A stretch of DNA of 64,000 bases from an uncultured Pelagibacteraceae bacterium (GTDB taxonomy: Bacteria; Pseudomonadota; Alphaproteobacteria; Pelagibacterales; Pelagibacteraceae): NCBI GenBank assembly GCA_902559075.1, contig CACEGO010000002.1, forward strand, positions 27,144-91,143, written 5' to 3'. The notes beneath the pieces are model-generated. The model was not told where the DNA came from, did no database searches, and saw only the letters and a list, made by a program, of their open reading frames with translations. Below, piece by piece: positions 45,871-56,649 of the stretch (position 1 is its first letter; every line of letters starts with the position of its first letter). A program made the translations under genes and the position numbers.

Positions 45871-46730
45871 TCTATGCCATGATTTCTGTTATAATTAGAA
45901 ATAACTGATGGTTTGATGTCATTTAAATATTTAGTATCAACTGTCCAAATTGAAACTTTTAAAGGATAACATTTTGCTAGATCAGATGAATGTTCAGATC
46001 CACAATCACCACCTGGACAAGCAGAAAGTACACCCAATAAATCTGTTTCTGCAAAAAACTCTAAATAATCACCAGGTCTTACAGGACTTGCTTTCATAAA
46101 ATATTGTTTAGTATCATTGGTAAATCCAGTTAACATAAAAACATTTAATACATCATGAACTATTTTTTCTGCGTGGTCTAATTCAATATTTTTTTCTTTA
46201 ACCAAAGCTCTAGTTAAATTTGAATGACAACAATAATGATAATCATTATCGCTCAAAAGTTTTGATGTATATGGATCACATCTTGTACCAATAACATCAT
46301 GAACCGATCCTCCATCTTTGTCATAGTCATACCAATCTAATGTATCCCAGGTTATTGTTGCTAAGGATCTAAGATAGGGAAAACTACTAAACATTTTATC
46401 GCCAACTGAAAGATGTGTGCCGTAAAGAGCTCTCGTTTTTCCTGAATAAAATTTTTCTTCTAAATTGTTTAAATTAAATAAATTTAAATCTCCTACCTGT
46501 GGTCCCTCTGTACTCTCGATTCTAAAAAACTCGCCATATTTTACTTCAAATGTTTTTGCATCTCTTGGAGGTATTATAACTTCGTCCTTTTTAACAAGGT
46601 GTTTTCGAGCAGAATGTAAAATACTTAAATTTTTTTCTTCAATATTGGTGTTTGGATAACAAACTATTGGTTTAGCACCTATTCTACTTGTTAGGTCAGA
46701 TGGTTTTTCAGAAAATTTTTTAATTTTCAT
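45867..46730 (-). CDS. DUF1989 (urea carboxylase-associated family) protein
   Basis: A 287-residue protein with the family's conserved VIIPPRDAKTFEVKYGEFFRI, GTRCDPYTS, CCHSNL and SACPGGDCGS segments. These are likely metal or cofactor ligands (Cys/His). Homologs are often adjacent to urea carboxylase or amino-acid catabolic genes; none is here. It lies two bases after cimA and overlaps trmJ. Confidence 0.85.
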   Translation of the reverse strand: MKIKKFSEKPSDLTSRIGAKPIVCYPNTNIEEKNLSILHSARKHLVKKDEVIIPPRDAKTFEVKYGEFFRIESTEGPQVGDLNLFNLNNLEEKFYSGKTRALYGTHLSVGDKMFSSFPYLRSLATITWDTLDWYDYDKDGGSVHDVIGTRCDPYTSKLLSDNDYHYCCHSNLTRALVKEKNIELDHAEKIVHDVLNVFMLTGFTNDTKQYFMKASPVRPGDYLEFFAETDLLGVLSACPGGDCGSEHSSDLAKCYPLKVSIWTVDTKYLNDIKPSVISNYNRNHGID

Positions 46731-46732
46731 TC

Positions 46733-48334
46733 TTACAAACTTCCAGGGGCTTTATCCTTAAATAGCTTGTAATCTAAACTATCAACAAGAGCTTTGAAAG
46801 AAGCATCAATGATATTTGGTGATACTCCAATAGTAAACCAATTAACACCCTTCGAATCTGTGCTTTCAATACTAACTCTTGTTACAGCTTCTGTACCAGT
46901 GTTTAAAATTCTAACTTTATAATCAACTAGTCTTAAATCTTTTAAATATTCTGAATATTTAGCAAGCTTGTTAACATTCTTTCTAATTGCATTATCTAGG
47001 GCATTAACAGGACCGTTTCCTTGCCCCTCACATAAAATTTTTTCTCCATCTACCTCTAATTGAGCTTTTGCGTATGAAACAATTTCTCCTGCATTATCTT
47101 TCTTTACCGAAACATCATATTCATTAATAGAAATATACCTTGGTATTTCACCCATTAATCTTCGAGCTAACAACTCAAAGGATGCATCAGCACCATCGTA
47201 ACTATAACCAATAAATTCTCGATCTTTTACTTCGTCTAAAAGTTTTTTAATTTTTGGATCACTTTTTTTAACATTTATTCCTATAAGGTTTAATCTGGAC
47301 ATAATGTTTGATTGACCAGACTGATCTGAAACAACTATATTTCGTGAATTACCAACTTCTTCAGGATTAATATGTTCGTAAGTTTTTGGATCTTTTTGAA
47401 CAGCAGAAACATGCATACCACCTTTGTGTGAAAAAGCAGAAGCACCAACATAAGGAAGATGTTTGTTTGGTTTTCTATTTAGCAGTTCATCCAATAATCT
47501 TGAGCATTGAGTTAAGTTTTTTAAATTTTCACGTTTTATATTTAGTTCGTAATTTTCATAAAAATCTTTTTTTAAAAAAAAAGTTGGAATTAATGAAACT
47601 AAATTTGCATTACCACATCTCTCTCCTAATCCATTTAAGGTACCTTGAACTTGTCTAACTCCTGCTTGGACAGCAACTAAACTGTTAGCCACTGCATTTT
47701 CAGTATCGTTATGAGCGTGAATTCCTAAATTTTTACCAGGAATATGTTTGATTACTTCTTTAATAATTTTAGATACTTCATGAGGAAGCGTTCCACCATT
47801 AGTGTCACATAAAACAATCCATCTAGCACCATTATCATAGGCCGCTTTTAAGCAAGAGATTGCGTATTCAGGATTCGATTTGTATCCATCAAAGAAATGT
47901 TCCGCATCAAACATGAATTCTTTACCAGATTTTACTATGTGTTTTGCACTTTCGCTAATATTTGAAAGATTTTCACCATTTGAAATACCAAGAGCAATTT
48001 CCACCTGAAAATCCCATGATTTGCCAAATAAACATACTGATGAACTTTTTGAATTTATTAGTGATGATAGCATTGGATCATTCTCAGCACTGTGTTCATT
48101 TTTTTTAGTCATACCAAATGCGGTTAATTTTGCTGATTTAAAATTATGATCCTTATTAAAAAATTCAGTATCTGTAGGATTTGCTCCAGGCCATCCTCCT
48201 TCTATATAATCAACACCTAAAGTATCTAGAGAAGATGATATCTTTTCTTTATCATCAATTGAAAAATCTACACCTTGAGTCTGAGCACCATCACGCAGTG
48301 TTGTATCAAAAATATATAATCGATCTTTACTCAT
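46733..48334 (-). CDS. cimA: (R)-citramalate synthase
   Basis: Condenses pyruvate and acetyl-CoA to citramalate, a threonine-independent route to isoleucine. It has 533 residues. The TIM barrel begins IFDTTLRDGAQTQGVDFS, with HAHNDTENAVANSLVAVQAG as the metal site and GTLNGLGERCGNANL following. A C-terminal LeuA-type regulatory domain (about 390-520) is present. The CimA clade is favoured over 2-isopropylmalate synthase from length and start motif. ATGA overlap with cysS. Confidence 0.9.
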   Translation of the reverse strand: MSKDRLYIFDTTLRDGAQTQGVDFSIDDKEKISSSLDTLGVDYIEGGWPGANPTDTEFFNKDHNFKSAKLTAFGMTKKNEHSAENDPMLSSLINSKSSSVCLFGKSWDFQVEIALGISNGENLSNISESAKHIVKSGKEFMFDAEHFFDGYKSNPEYAISCLKAAYDNGARWIVLCDTNGGTLPHEVSKIIKEVIKHIPGKNLGIHAHNDTENAVANSLVAVQAGVRQVQGTLNGLGERCGNANLVSLIPTFFLKKDFYENYELNIKRENLKNLTQCSRLLDELLNRKPNKHLPYVGASAFSHKGGMHVSAVQKDPKTYEHINPEEVGNSRNIVVSDQSGQSNIMSRLNLIGINVKKSDPKIKKLLDEVKDREFIGYSYDGADASFELLARRLMGEIPRYISINEYDVSVKKDNAGEIVSYAKAQLEVDGEKILCEGQGNGPVNALDNAIRKNVNKLAKYSEYLKDLRLVDYKVRILNTGTEAVTRVSIESTDSKGVNWFTIGVSPNIIDASFKALVDSLDYKLFKDKAPGSL

Positions 48335-49686
48335 TTAAATTTCCAAACCGTTTTACCATCTTTATCTTCTATTAAAACACCTTTGTCTAAAAGCTCATTT
48401 CTTATTTTATCAGCTTCCCCATAATTTTTATTAGTTCTAGCTTCGTTTCTCTGATTTATTTTAATTAAAATTTCATTTTCAGAAATTGTTAGCTTGCTTT
48501 TCTTAAATTTAAGCCAATCATCTTTAGTTTCATTCAACAATCCAATAAAATGACATGCTGAAATAAACAGTCTTTTATCTTCATCAGAACCTTTTAATGC
48601 TTTCTCGTATAATTTATGTAAATTAGCAATATAACCTGGTGTATTTAGATCATCGAGAAGAGGTTTTAGAATTTCATCTGAAATTTTAAGTTTAGTTTGA
48701 ATATTTAGATAAACGTTATACCATTTACTAATTGTATTTTCACAGTCCTCTAAAAGTTTATCATTCCAATCGAGTGGTTGTCGGTAATGTGCGCTCATTA
48801 AAGCCAACCTTAAAACTTGACCACTTCTATTATTTCTAAAATCTTTAATTTTTAAAATATTACCTTGAGATTTTGCCATTTTTTCATTGGACATTGTGAT
48901 AAAGGCATTGTGCAACCAATAATTAGCAAACACCTTGCTGTCATTTGCACATCTTGATTGAGCTATTTCATTCTCATGATGAGGAAATAACAAATCAACA
49001 CCTCCTCCATGAATGTCAAATTCATTTCCTAAATACTTTTTAGACATTGCTGAACATTCTAAATGCCAACCAGGTCTTCCTTTTCCCCAGGGTGAGTCCC
49101 ATGATGGCTCGTCTGTTTCTGATGGTTTCCATAGAACAAAATCTTCGGGATTTTTTTTATTATCACTTACTTCAATTCTTGATCCTGCAACCAATTCATC
49201 TATTTTTTTATTTGATAATTGCCCATAATCTTCAAATTTTTTTACCTCAAAATAAACATGCTTCTTATTTTCATATGCAAATCCTTTTTTAATTAATTCA
49301 GAGATCATTTCTATCATTTCAGAAATATGCTCAGTTGCTTTAGGCTCATGATTTGGTTTTTCACAATTTAGATAAATACAATCTTCGTTAAAACTTTTAG
49401 TAATTTGCTTTGTAAGGTCTAAAATAGAAATATTTTTTTCTTTTGATGATTTAATTATTTTATCATCAACATCTGTAATATTTCTAACATAGGTTACATT
49501 TGGATATTCATTTTTTAAAATTTTATAAAGAACATCAAATACAACAACTGGTCTAGCATTGCCAATATGTGGATCATCATAGACAGTTGGGCCACAAACA
49601 TACATTCTTACATTATTTTTATCTTCAGGAATAAATTTTTCTTTTTTGTTAGTAAGATTATTTGTTAAAAAAATATCTGAACTCAT
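48331..49686 (-). CDS. cysS: Cysteinyl-tRNA synthetase
   Basis: Class I aminoacyl-tRNA synthetase, 451 residues. The HIGH-type motif reads HIGN (YDDPHIGNARPVVVFDVL), the KMSKS loop reads KMAKS (NEKMAKSQGN), and zinc ligands include CGPTVYD, WHLECSAMS and HHENEIAQS. It is compact but complete. Confidence 0.97.
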   Translation of the reverse strand: MSSDIFLTNNLTNKKEKFIPEDKNNVRMYVCGPTVYDDPHIGNARPVVVFDVLYKILKNEYPNVTYVRNITDVDDKIIKSSKEKNISILDLTKQITKSFNEDCIYLNCEKPNHEPKATEHISEMIEMISELIKKGFAYENKKHVYFEVKKFEDYGQLSNKKIDELVAGSRIEVSDNKKNPEDFVLWKPSETDEPSWDSPWGKGRPGWHLECSAMSKKYLGNEFDIHGGGVDLLFPHHENEIAQSRCANDSKVFANYWLHNAFITMSNEKMAKSQGNILKIKDFRNNRSGQVLRLALMSAHYRQPLDWNDKLLEDCENTISKWYNVYLNIQTKLKISDEILKPLLDDLNTPGYIANLHKLYEKALKGSDEDKRLFISACHFIGLLNETKDDWLKFKKSKLTISENEILIKINQRNEARTNKNYGEADKIRNELLDKGVLIEDKDGKTVWKFK

Positions 49687-49731
49687 TGTTGAAGAAATAT
49701 ACTTAAATTATAGATTTGTGAATCTATTTGA

Positions 49732-50469
49732 TTAATTTGGAATTATGCATACAGGAATTGGCTCCATTTTATGCATATTTTGTTTTCTTATATTTTCGTA
49801 TTTTACACGATTCGGTGAATTTGGATTCTCCATAGCTTCTTCTAATTCATTATATTTTAAACCAAGTTGACCTTCGTCTGTTCTACCATCATCCCACAAT
49901 CCGTCAGTTGGAGGTGCATCGATAATCTCTTGTAAAATTCCTAGTTCTTTTCCTAATTCCCAGACTTGAGTTTTATTACAATCAGCTATTGGTGAAATAT
50001 CAACTCCTCCATCACCATACTTTGTATAAAATCCAACGCCAAAATCCTCAACTTTGTTTCCCGTTCCTACAACAATTCCTTTGTTTGCAGCAGCCACTTG
50101 ATAAAGAGTTGTCATCCTTAATCTTGCTCTTGAATTAGCCATTCCATGCTCACTATCAAATTTTGATAAGCTTGCATTAAATGCTAAAAATAACTCATCT
50201 AAATTAATTGTGTGTGCTTCAACATTTTTAAAATTTTTCACTAACCACTCTTGATGCTTCAAACTTAAGTCATGTTGATGTGATTTTTGTTTGATCGGCA
50301 TAGATAAAACAATAGTTTTTAAACCAGTCATTGCACTAAGTGTACTTGATACCGATGAATCAATTCCTCCAGAAATTCCTATTACTAGTGACTCTGCCTT
50401 AGTTGGCATATTTTCAACATAGTTCTTAATCCAATTAGAAATAAATTTTACTTTTTCTGAAATGTTCAT
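49732..50469 (-). CDS. nadE: NH3-dependent NAD synthetase
   Basis: Amidates deamido-NAD to NAD. It has 245 residues. The P-loop-like ATP pyrophosphatase motif ISGGIDSSV is at 32-40, followed by MANSRARLRMTTLYQVAA, GTGNKVEDFGVGFYTKYGDGGVDISPI and KTQVWELGK. No glutaminase domain, so it uses free ammonia or a partner. With nadK, it is the second NAD-metabolism gene in the window. Confidence 0.95.
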   Translation of the reverse strand: MNISEKVKFISNWIKNYVENMPTKAESLVIGISGGIDSSVSSTLSAMTGLKTIVLSMPIKQKSHQHDLSLKHQEWLVKNFKNVEAHTINLDELFLAFNASLSKFDSEHGMANSRARLRMTTLYQVAAANKGIVVGTGNKVEDFGVGFYTKYGDGGVDISPIADCNKTQVWELGKELGILQEIIDAPPTDGLWDDGRTDEGQLGLKYNELEEAMENPNSPNRVKYENIRKQNMHKMEPIPVCIIPN

Positions 50470-50507
50470 TCTATTTTAATATTTATTATTTAAATTTTTA
50501 CAATGTA

Positions 50508-51893
50508 TTAAGATGCCGCTCTGTCTGCATTTTTCGAATAGGAGCTATTCTTTTTAATCTCATCAGAAATTAAAAAAGCTAATTCTAAAGCTTGGTTTCC
50601 ATTAAGTCTTGGATCACAATGAGTGTGGTATCTGGAAGATAAATCTTTTTCAGATATTTTTTGAGCACCTCCTATACACTCAGTTACATCTTGACCAGTC
50701 AATTCTATATGTAGACCTCCTGCATAACTTCCTTCACTTTGATGGCATGCAAAAACTTCTTTTACTTCTTTTAAAACACTGTTGAATGGTCTAGTTTTGA
50801 AACCTGTAGCTGCTTTGATTGTATTTCCATGACAAGGATCACATGACCAAATCACATTTAATCCTTCTTTTTTTATTGCTCTAATTAATTTTGGTAAAAA
50901 TTTTGATACATTGTCTGCACCAAATCTTGATATTAAAGTAATTTTACCTTTTTCATTTTTTGGATTAATTCTATTACAAAGATTAATTAAATCATCAGCT
51001 TTCAAAGTTGGTCCACATTTAATGCCTATTGGATTTTCTATTCCTCTGCAAAATTCAACATGTCCACCATCTAATTGTCTAGTTCTATCTCCAATCCAAA
51101 CAAAATGAGCTGAAGTATCATGATTCTCACCAGTAGTAGAATCTGTTCTTGTCATAGACTCCTCAAAAGGTAGTAATAAAGCTTCATGCGATGTCCAAAA
51201 ATTTACTGTGTACAATCTATTATTAAAATCTGAGGTAATTCCACATGCTCTCATGAAAGCTATGGCATCAGCAATTTTATCTTCAAGATCTTTAAATTTT
51301 TTAGCCTGTGGGCTTTTTTTAATATAATCTAAATTCCATAAATGGACTTTGTTTAAATCTGCAAAACCTCCTTTTGAAAAAGCTCTAATAAGATTAAGAG
51401 TTGCGGCTGATTGAGAATAAGCTTTAAACAATCTTTTAGGATCTGGAACTCTTGCTTTTTCAGTAAATTCCATTGCATTTATATTGTCACCTAGGTAGCT
51501 TGGCAGTTCTACACCGTCTTTAATTTCTGTTGGAGCACTTCTAGGTTTTGAAAACTGTCCAGCTATTCTTCCGACTTTAACAACTGGTAAGGATGCAGAA
51601 TAAGTCATAACTAATGACATTTGCAACATAAGTTTAAATGTATCTCTTATGTTATCTGGGTTAAATTCTGCAAAACTTTCTGCGCAGTCTCCACCTTGAA
51701 GTAAAAAAGCTTTACCATCTACAACATCAGCTAACTGACTTTTAAGATGTCTTGTTTCACCAGCAAAGACTAAAGGGGGAAATGTTCCAATCTTGTCTAA
51801 TACCTTATCTAGTTCTTTTTTATCTGGATAATCAGGTATGTGTTTAACAGGATATTTTCTCCAACTGTTTTTTTTCCAACTTTTCATATTCAA
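50508..51893 (-). CDS. aroG: 3-deoxy-7-phosphoheptulonate synthase, class II
   Basis: First step of the shikimate pathway, joining PEP and erythrose-4-phosphate. It has 461 residues, the plant-like class II type. Conserved segments: KAFLLQGGDCAESFAEF, RIAGQFSKPRS, PIGIKCGPTL and DPCHGNT, and HTHCDPRLNGNQALELAF at the end. It follows glmS on the minus strand. Confidence 0.96.
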   Translation of the reverse strand: MNMKSWKKNSWRKYPVKHIPDYPDKKELDKVLDKIGTFPPLVFAGETRHLKSQLADVVDGKAFLLQGGDCAESFAEFNPDNIRDTFKLMLQMSLVMTYSASLPVVKVGRIAGQFSKPRSAPTEIKDGVELPSYLGDNINAMEFTEKARVPDPKRLFKAYSQSAATLNLIRAFSKGGFADLNKVHLWNLDYIKKSPQAKKFKDLEDKIADAIAFMRACGITSDFNNRLYTVNFWTSHEALLLPFEESMTRTDSTTGENHDTSAHFVWIGDRTRQLDGGHVEFCRGIENPIGIKCGPTLKADDLINLCNRINPKNEKGKITLISRFGADNVSKFLPKLIRAIKKEGLNVIWSCDPCHGNTIKAATGFKTRPFNSVLKEVKEVFACHQSEGSYAGGLHIELTGQDVTECIGGAQKISEKDLSSRYHTHCDPRLNGNQALELAFLISDEIKKNSSYSKNADRAAS

Positions 51894-51922
51894 CCTGGAA
51901 GTGTTTTAACAGAGTTTTAAGT

Positions 51923-53743
51923 TTATTCAACAGTGACAGATTTAGCCAAATTTCTTGGCTTATCAATATCATAACCTTTTTTAAGAGCTGAATAATAAGC
52001 TAATTTTTGAAGAGGTATCGTTAATAAAAATGGAAGTAGGTCATCATTGGTATTCTCAACCTCTATTGTTTCCCAAATATTTTCAGAGACAACTTCATCT
52101 TTACTTTTATTAGTTATTAATAATACTTTTGCACCTCTAGCTATAACTTCCTGCATATTTGAAATAGTTTTTTTGTAATAATTATCTCTTGGAGCTAATA
52201 CTACTACTGGCATGCCCTCCTCAATTAGAGCTAACGGTCCATGTTTCATTTCACCAGCTGGATATCCTTCTGCATGAACATATGAAAGTTCTTTTAATTT
52301 TAATGCACCTTCTAAAGCTATTGGATATGAATACCCTCTTCCTAAAAACATTGAACCTTTTGCTTCGTTAAATGTTGAGGAAATTCCCTGGATATCGTTA
52401 TCATGTAGTAAAGTTTTTTCTATTAATCCTGGTAAAGCTTTTAAGTCTTTAATTTTTTCTTGGTATTCTTTTTTTTCAATTTCATTTCTCAATGATCCAA
52501 GTTTTAAGGCTAAAATATATAAAACTAGTATTTGACCTAGAAATGCTTTTGTCGAAGCTACTCCTATTTCAGGGCCACAATGAATTGGTAACACAAAATT
52601 AGAATCTCTCGCTATAGAGCTCTCAATCACGTTTACAACAGCACATGTTTTCATATTATTTTTATTACAAAGATCTAAGGCTGCATAAGTATCAGCAGTT
52701 TCACCTGACTGTGAGACAAAAATATACAAACTATTTTTTTTAAACCTATTTTTTCTGTATCTAAACTCCGATGCTATATCTATATTCACATCTAAAGTTG
52801 TAAGTTCTTCAAACCAATATTTTGCCATCAAACAAGAATGATATGCAGTTCCACATCCCACTAAAGTTATTGATTTAATATCTTCAATTTTCCATGGAAA
52901 ATTGAAGATACTTATATCTTTATTTACATTATCTACGTATTCTTTAATTCCAGTTTTAATTGTTGTTGGCTGCTCTTCAATTTCTTTTGCCATGAAATGT
53001 TTAAAATCACCTTTGTCATAATTTGCTTCATTAGATGATAATTCTAATATTTTTTTATTAACTTTTTTTCCTTCTTCATTAAAAAAAAGAACCTGATCTT
53101 TTTTAACAATACAAAATTCACCATCATCAAGATAAGTAATTTTATTTGTCATTGATTTCAAAGCATATGAGTCTGAGCCTAGATAATTTTCATTAGGACC
53201 ATATCCAACTGCTAGTGGTGATCCTCTTCTAGCACCAATTATTAAGTCTGGCATATCTTTAAAAACAATTCCAAGTGCAAAACTACCATGAAGTTGTTTT
53301 AATGTTTTTGTTATAGCTTCCTCTAGTTCTGATGTTTTTAAATGCTCAGTAATTAAATGAACTATTACCTCTGTATCTGTCTGAGATTTGAATTTATGAC
53401 CTTTGTTAATTAAATGTTTTTTTAATATTGTAGAATTTTCAATAATTCCATTGTGAACTACTGATACATTATGAGAGGAATGAGGATGAGCATTTACACT
53501 ATTTGGAATGCCATGTGTTGCCCATCTAACATGTCCTATACCAATATTTCCTCTTAAGTTTTTTAAATCAAAATTATTTTCTAAATTATCTACCCTTCCC
53601 TCTGATTTTACTTCATTGATTTCACCATCTGAAAGTGTAGCTATTCCTGCTGAGTCATATCCTCTATACTCTAATTTTTTTAATGAATTAATTATATTTG
53701 CAGAAACAGGTTTGTTACTAGATATTCCAATAATTCCACACAT
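51923..53743 (-). CDS. glmS: Glucosamine-6-phosphate synthase (isomerizing)
   Basis: Makes glucosamine-6-phosphate from fructose-6-phosphate and glutamine. It has 606 residues: the N-terminal Ntn glutaminase starts at Cys2 (MCGIIGI), and two SIS domains follow (about 285-600) with SQSGETADTYAAL and the C-terminal DKPRNLAKSVTVE. It begins three bases after the glmU-like gene, so there is no room for a glmS ribozyme. Confidence 0.98.
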   Translation of the reverse strand: MCGIIGISSNKPVSANIINSLKKLEYRGYDSAGIATLSDGEINEVKSEGRVDNLENNFDLKNLRGNIGIGHVRWATHGIPNSVNAHPHSSHNVSVVHNGIIENSTILKKHLINKGHKFKSQTDTEVIVHLITEHLKTSELEEAITKTLKQLHGSFALGIVFKDMPDLIIGARRGSPLAVGYGPNENYLGSDSYALKSMTNKITYLDDGEFCIVKKDQVLFFNEEGKKVNKKILELSSNEANYDKGDFKHFMAKEIEEQPTTIKTGIKEYVDNVNKDISIFNFPWKIEDIKSITLVGCGTAYHSCLMAKYWFEELTTLDVNIDIASEFRYRKNRFKKNSLYIFVSQSGETADTYAALDLCNKNNMKTCAVVNVIESSIARDSNFVLPIHCGPEIGVASTKAFLGQILVLYILALKLGSLRNEIEKKEYQEKIKDLKALPGLIEKTLLHDNDIQGISSTFNEAKGSMFLGRGYSYPIALEGALKLKELSYVHAEGYPAGEMKHGPLALIEEGMPVVVLAPRDNYYKKTISNMQEVIARGAKVLLITNKSKDEVVSENIWETIEVENTNDDLLPFLLTIPLQKLAYYSALKKGYDIDKPRNLAKSVTVE

Positions 53744-53746
53744 AAA

Positions 53747-54358
53747 TTATTTTTTCTTTCTTTTATAATTCTTAACTTCTAATTGTGGCGATCTTGTTAA
53801 TGCTAAGGATTTTTCTTTAACATTTTTTGTAATTACTGATCCAGCTCCAATAATGCTATCTTTATTTATAATAATCGGAGCAACTAATGAAGAATTTGAG
53901 CCTATAAATACTTTATCTTTAATCTTTGTTTTGTTTTTATTTACTCCATCATAATTACAAGTAATAGTTCCTGCGCCTATATTTACTGATTTTCCAATTA
54001 TACTATCTCCAATATAAGATAAGTGATTTACTTTCGATTTTTTTCCTAAGGTACTTTTTTTTATTTCAACAAAATTACCTACTTTAGAACCTGATTTTAA
54101 AATTGTGTTAGGTCTTATTCTGGCATAAGGGCCAATTTCAACTTTACTTTCAATTATACAAGATTCTAAATGAGAAAAAGATTTTATAATTACATTATCC
54201 CCAATTTTAACCTTAGAACCAATAACAACATAAGGTTCTATTGTTACATTCTTTCCGATCTTTGTATCTTTTGAAAAAAAAATAGTTTCAGGACCTGTCA
54301 TCTTAACTCCTGATTTTGTAAATTTGTTTCTTAGTTTTTTTTGATTTAAAACTTCCAT
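53747..54358 (-). CDS. glmU: GlmU C-terminal acetyltransferase domain only
   Basis: A 203-residue left-handed beta-helix protein matching the acetyltransferase half of Glm[52 protein letters not shown] and [15 protein letters not shown]. Predicted to acetylate glucosamine-1-phosphate. The N-terminal uridyltransferase domain (about 230 residues in normal GlmU) is absent and no remnant precedes the start. The UDP-transfer step must be encoded elsewhere. Directly upstream of glmS. Confidence 0.88.
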   Translation of the reverse strand: MEVLNQKKLRNKFTKSGVKMTGPETIFFSKDTKIGKNVTIEPYVVIGSKVKIGDNVIIKSFSHLESCIIESKVEIGPYARIRPNTILKSGSKVGNFVEIKKSTLGKKSKVNHLSYIGDSIIGKSVNIGAGTITCNYDGVNKNKTKIKDKVFIGSNSSLVAPIIINKDSIIGAGSVITKNVKEKSLALTRSPQLEVKNYKRKKK

Positions 54359-54427
54359 TTAGAATTGATTTACATTAAGAATATGACTTGATTAATTCAC
54401 AATTTATTTCTGTAAAATACTTTTAAA

Positions 54428-55093
54428 ATGAAACAAAAATTTACAATTTTATTTGATTTAGATGGCACATTGGTAGATACCGCTCCAGATTTAATACGCG
54501 CTCATAACCATGTAATGAGAAAATTTGGCTACCCAACTAAAACTTTGGGAGAACTAAAAAATGCTGTTGGCAAAGGTGCAAAAGCTATGATGGCAAAGGC
54601 TAATGGTCAGTGGAAATGGTTTGATGAAAAAATTCAAAATGAAATGACTGATGAATTTTTATCTTATTATGGAAAAAATATTTTACATGAAAGTAAATTA
54701 ATTAATGGAGTACAGGAATTTTTAAATTGGTGTAAAAATGAAAATATTTCTATGGCAGTATGCACTAATAAAACTGAACATTTAGCAGTAGATCTTTTAA
54801 AAAAAATTGGAATTTATAATTATTTTGAATATGTTGCAGGATATAATACTTTTGAATATTGCAAACCAGACCCCAGACATTTAACGACCACAATAGAAAT
54901 TTTAGATGGTGATAAAAATAAATCTATTATGATTGGTGATAGTGAGACAGACGCAAACGCTGCTAAGGCTGCTGAAATTCCAATAATTTTACTTAAATAT
55001 GGATATACAGAAAAAAGATCTGATGAAATTTATCATAATCACATAATAAAGGACTTTGTGGGTATTGAGAAAATAATATCTGAATATCTTTAA
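54428..55093 (+). CDS. gph: Phosphoglycolate phosphatase-type HAD hydrolase
   Basis: A 221-residue haloacid dehalogenase-superfamily phosphatase. Motif I is FDLDGTLVDTAPDL, motif II is AVCTNKT, and motifs III/IV are CKPDPRHL and MIGDSETDANAAKAA. A helical cap lies between motifs I and II. The 2-phosphoglycolate specificity is inferred from overall similarity. Confidence 0.88.
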   Translation: MKQKFTILFDLDGTLVDTAPDLIRAHNHVMRKFGYPTKTLGELKNAVGKGAKAMMAKANGQWKWFDEKIQNEMTDEFLSYYGKNILHESKLINGVQEFLNWCKNENISMAVCTNKTEHLAVDLLKKIGIYNYFEYVAGYNTFEYCKPDPRHLTTTIEILDGDKNKSIMIGDSETDANAAKAAEIPIILLKYGYTEKRSDEIYHNHIIKDFVGIEKIISEYL

Positions 55094-55146
55094 TATTGAT
55101 TAATTTATTTTAACTATTAAAACAAAATCACAAATTAGGAGTTATT

Positions 55147-56649
55147 TTGTTATTACATACAGTTAAAGTATATCCGTCAAAAATTAATCTTCCAAAGAAG
55201 AAACAGCTTGCCTGGAAAATAGCCGAGATAGCAAGCGATAATGCTAAATTAAACAAATATGCGATAGAGATGGTTATCAACAGAATAATTGATAACGCCT
55301 CAGTTGCTATTGCATCATTAAATAGAAAGCCGGTGATATCATCTAGAGAGATGGCTTTAAAACATTTAAGAAAGAATGGTGCTACTATATTTGGCGTAAA
55401 CTCAAAATTAAAATTTGATTGTGAATGGGCAGCATGGTGTAACGGGACCGCAGTTAGAGAATTAGATTTTCATGATACCTTTTTAGCTGCAGATTATAGT
55501 CATCCTGGCGACAACATCCCTCCACTTATAAGTGTTGCACAGCAAAATAAAAGAAGCGGATTGGATTTACTCAAAGGAATAATTACTGCATACGAAATTC
55601 AAGTTAACTTAGTTAAAGGGATTTGTTTACATAAGCATAAAGTTGATCACATTGCTCATTTAGGGCCGAGTGTAGCTGCAGGTTTAGGCACTATGCTAAA
55701 ATTAAATACAGAAACTATTTACCAAGCTATTCAACAGGCATTGCACACTACTATATCGACTAGACAATCTAGAAAAGGAGAAATTTCAAGTTGGAAAGCT
55801 TATGCACCAGCACATGCTGGAAAGCTTGCAATTGAGGCTGTGGATAGAGCTATGAGAGGTGAAAGTGCTCCTAGTCCAATTTACGAAGGTGAAGATAGTG
55901 TTATAGCAAGAATATTAGATGGAAAAAAAGCAAAATACAAAGTTCCTTTACCAAAGAAAGGTGAAAGCAAAAAAGCTATTTTAGAAACATATACAAAAGA
56001 GTATTCTGCTGAATATCAATCTCAGGCATTAATTGATCTAGCCAAAAAGCTTAGAACAAAAATCTCTAATTTAAATCATATTAAAAAGATTGATATTTTT
56101 ACAAGTCATCATACTCATTATGTAATTGGAACAGGTGCTAATGATCCTCAAAAAATGGATCCTAATGCTAGCAGAGAAACTTTAGATCACTCTATAATGT
56201 ATATTTTTGCAGTTGCTTTAGAAGATGGTGATTGGCATCATGTAAAATCCTATACTAAAGCCAGAGCTAACAGAAAAAGTACAATAAAGATTTGGAGATC
56301 TATAAAAACTTTTGAAGACAAAAAATGGACTAAGAAGTATCATGATCCAAATCCAAAAAATAAATCATTTGGTGCAAAAGTGGTTGTAACAATGAACAAT
56401 GGAGAAAAAATTAAAGAGCAACTTGATAGAGCTGATGCACACCCTTATGGTGCAAGACCGTTTAAAAGAAAAAACTATATTAATAAATTTCTAACTTTAA
56501 CTAAAGGCATTCTTGATAAAAAAGAAAGTGATAGATTTTTGAAAAATGTTCAAAACCTAAAAAAATTAAAATCTGGACAATTAGATAAGTTAAACATTGA
56601 ACTAAGAAAAAATAAATTAAAAAGAAATCTTAAAAAGGGAATTTTTTAA
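55147..56649 (+). CDS. prpD: 2-methylcitrate dehydratase (MmgE/PrpD family)
   Basis: Dehydrates 2-methylcitrate in propionate catabolism. It has 500 residues. The start is TTG, chosen because AGGAG lies five bases upstream and there is no ATG nearby. Conserved [18 protein letters not shown] and [19 protein letters not shown] segments are present (here [15 protein letters not shown]). One-base overlap with prpB supports the pathway assignment. Confidence 0.93.
   Translation: MLLHTVKVYPSKINLPKKKQLAWKIAEIASDNAKLNKYAIEMVINRIIDNASVAIASLNRKPVISSREMALKHLRKNGATIFGVNSKLKFDCEWAAWCNGTAVRELDFHDTFLAADYSHPGDNIPPLISVAQQNKRSGLDLLKGIITAYEIQVNLVKGICLHKHKVDHIAHLGPSVAAGLGTMLKLNTETIYQAIQQALHTTISTRQSRKGEISSWKAYAPAHAGKLAIEAVDRAMRGESAPSPIYEGEDSVIARILDGKKAKYKVPLPKKGESKKAILETYTKEYSAEYQSQALIDLAKKLRTKISNLNHIKKIDIFTSHHTHYVIGTGANDPQKMDPNASRETLDHSIMYIFAVALEDGDWHHVKSYTKARANRKSTIKIWRSIKTFEDKKWTKKYHDPNPKNKSFGAKVVVTMNNGEKIKEQLDRADAHPYGARPFKRKNYINKFLTLTKGILDKKESDRFLKNVQNLKKLKSGQLDKLNIELRKNKLKRNLKKGIF

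Noticed and set aside
53744..53746. glmS ribozyme or riboswitch upstream of glmS
   Set aside because: Only three bases separate glmS from the glmU-like gene, leaving no room for a leader RNA.
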